Made by a program: the position numbers and the translations under genes
Shown here: positions 62,801 through 64,000 of the stretch, in pieces
Layout of the letters: every line of letters starts with the position of its first letter
How positions within the stretch are numbered: the stretch's first letter is position 1
The notes under the pieces: model-generated
What the model was told of the DNA's origin: nothing
The model's input: only the letters and a program-made list of their open reading frames with translations
Database searches by the model: none
Assembly: GCA_964546955.1 (NCBI GenBank)
Contig: CAZJLP010000009.1
Span: 57,909 to 121,908 of the forward strand
Direction of reading: 5' to 3'
Length of the DNA stretch: 64,000 nucleotides
Source of the DNA: CAZJLP01 sp964546955
GTDB taxonomy: Bacteria > Verrucomicrobiota > Verrucomicrobiia > Opitutales > Opitutaceae

Positions 62801-63662
62801 CGGTGGTTCCAATCCACAGATTGCCATCGCGATCGCGCTTCAGACTCTGAATACGCAAATTGGTCAGACCCTGCGCCTCGCCGAAGTGCTCTTTCTTGCC
62901 GTCGGGATCGACGCGATGGAGCCCTAAATTCGAGCCGATCCAAAGCGTGCCGTCCGAGTCGAGCAGCATCGCGCCATAGGTTTGGCCGGGAAAGTCTGCC
63001 GTGCCATGAAGGCGGGTCAAAGATTGATCCTTCTCGATCCGCCAAAGCCCGCGTTCGGCCCCCACGTACCTTGTGCCGTCCGGCATTTCGGCATAAGAGC
63101 GGACATTGCTCTCGATGGCCTTCCAGTTGGTCATCTTTGTGAACTTGCCGTCGCGATAGTAAGTGATGCCCTGGCCGGTGCCGATCATCATGGTCCCATC
63201 GCGGTGAAGAGCCAGCGAACGCACGCTATTATAGATCAATCCGTCCGCCGTGGTGTAGTGTTTGAATTTCCCGTTTCGCCACGAATAGAGCCCCGAACTC
63301 GCGCCAATCCAGAGCGTGCCGTCACGGTCTTCGAGCAACGCCGGATAGTTGCCCTGGCCGAGCACGCCCTGGGCTCCACGATTAAAGATTTCGAAGCGAT
63401 GCCCATCGAAACGCGCCACACCTTGCGGGCTGGCGAGCCACAGATAGCCGTCGCGAGTTTGCCAAAGCGCTCGAACTTTGTTCGAAGGCAAACCATGCTC
63501 CGTCTGCCATTCCCGCAGCAGGTACCCGTCCATCGACGTCCGGGGATCGAGCGCCTGCGCGGCAGGGCCCAGCAATAAAGCACAGCAGAAAGCGGCGGCG
63601 AGCGCATGATGCGCCAGCCACGCGAAGCGTGTCGAAGCGGTCGGGAGGCCGGAGGAACGCAT
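59876..63662 (-). CDS. Periplasmic beta-propeller sensor histidine kinase 3 (interrupted by N10)
   Basis: One gene read in two frames because of the ten-N placeholder at 62687-62696. The N-terminal part (63662-62697) has a signal peptide (ALAAAFCCALLLGPAAQA) and Reg_prop blades (LWIGASSGLYSW, LWIGSNLGLHRV). The C-terminal part continues with blades, Y_Y_Y, a membrane helix (AAVIAFSGLLIFAIVRW), PAS, H-box GVLHNIGNALNS, NLLRNASQAM, DNGIGIA and GHGFGLHTSALA. Across the gap the text ends DPDGA and resumes IATFTGLYRL; inserting Leu-Trp restores the blade motif LWIAT. No receiver domain. First of the tandem pair with kinase 2. Confidence 0.9.
62687..62696. other. Assembly gap of ten Ns inside kinase 3
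   Basis: A fixed-length placeholder. The codons on both sides are complete (GCG before and ATC after on the minus strand), so the true gap length should be a multiple of three; six bases encoding Leu-Trp fit the repeat pattern best. Confidence 0.9.
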
Positions 63663-63796
63663 GTCTTGTTTACGTGGGCGTTTTCCTCCCCATCGTCACA
63701 ACCCCTCCAAAATTAACCGCTTCCACACTTCCAGACCCGCTGCCGACCGAGGGAAATCAGCTTGCGAGCAGGCCGCAGTATCAGACTAACCCGTTC

Positions 63797-64000
63797 TTAC
63801 TCGTCTAGTTCCACGTTCCAGTAAGCGAGATCGAGGAAGTCCTTCCACATCTCTCGGTGCTGGGTGCCTAACACCAGACTAATTACCGGGCGCCATTTCG
63901 GTTTTCCCGGTTTTCGGATCAACCGCATCGAAGCCTCGTGCGGGAGCCGGTTGGCCTTTCGCGTGTTACACTTGATACACGAACACACGATATTCTCCCA
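63797..64000 (-). CDS. HNH endonuclease, C-terminal end only
   Basis: Partial: the 5' end lies beyond the right edge and the frame is open to 64000. Visible sequence: WENIVCSCIKCNTRKANRLP, then HEASMRLIRKPGKPKWRP, and a 25-residue tail. This is the standard end of a single-domain HNH protein, with the zinc cysteines CxxC and the N/K of the third motif element. Such proteins are usually 160-190 residues, so about a third is seen. Role unknown. It ends 134 bp from the kinase 3 start. Confidence 0.85.
   Translation of the reverse strand, partial: WENIVCSCIKCNTRKANRLPHEASMRLIRKPGKPKWRPVISLVLGTQHREMWKDFLDLAYWNVELDE

Noticed and set aside
59876..63662. Kinase 3 as a pseudogene because of the frame change
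   Set aside because: The frame change coincides exactly with the N10 placeholder, and both halves are fully conserved.

Overview
The window is about 64 kb of GC-rich bacterial DNA. It most likely comes from the Verrucomicrobiota, family Opitutaceae or a close relative. This is an inference from gene style and content: periplasmic beta-propeller sensor kinases with an H-box of the type LHNIGNALNS, an OpgG/OpgH pair, a DUF5696-type hydrolase next to a GH2 enzyme, a PVC-style two-heme cytochrome beside a quinoprotein, and a FecR/beta-barrel/Wza/Wzc locus. Two runs of exactly ten Ns (54965-54974 and 62687-62696) show it is a draft or metagenome scaffold. No prophage, insertion sequence, CRISPR array or tRNA was found.

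Layout. 1-8 kb: lspA (open at the left edge), yicC, trpB, dnaX with an A10 slippery run that splits gamma from tau, an SRP RNA gene upstream of dnaX, a stand-alone coaC, an ECF sigma/short membrane protein/CpxP-like operon, and cysH. 8-16 kb: a small comM remnant, valS, glnD, a cytosolic GAF histidine kinase and a 59-residue membrane protein. 16-28 kb: a carbohydrate locus with propeller kinase 1 and a GH2 enzyme on the minus strand, divergent from a DUF5696 hydrolase, a zinc alcohol dehydrogenase and a Gfo/Idh/MocA oxidoreductase. 28-36 kb: a quinoprotein/cytochrome c pair, then a minus-strand operon ribE-udg-opgG-small gene-opgH. 36-42 kb: an HtrA protease with a degenerate HtrA partner, divergent from leuS. 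42-47 kb: an exopolysaccharide export locus. 47-54 kb: lpxI, a bifunctional-nuclease-domain gene, dus, sppA-sufT, and a conserved 503-residue protein of unknown role. 54-64 kb: an AAA ATPase, a DapF-like gene lacking both catalytic cysteines, two tandem propeller kinases (2 and 3), and the tail of an HNH endonuclease.

Themes. Much of the window is envelope biology: lipoprotein processing, lipid A precursor, osmoregulated glucans, exopolysaccharide, envelope proteases and an envelope-stress-like sigma operon. The three propeller kinases are paralogues without receiver or DNA-binding domains, so they need partners encoded elsewhere. The intergenic DNA carries a recurrent and unusual feature: short tandem heptamers, often in facing inverted arms, at eight or more sites with different heptamer words. 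The most notable observations are the reversed gamma/tau arrangement in dnaX, the heptamer elements, the Cys-to-Ser DapF homologue, the comM fossil, and several enzymes with replaced key residues (GH2, type 4 uracil-DNA glycosylase, degenerate HtrA).
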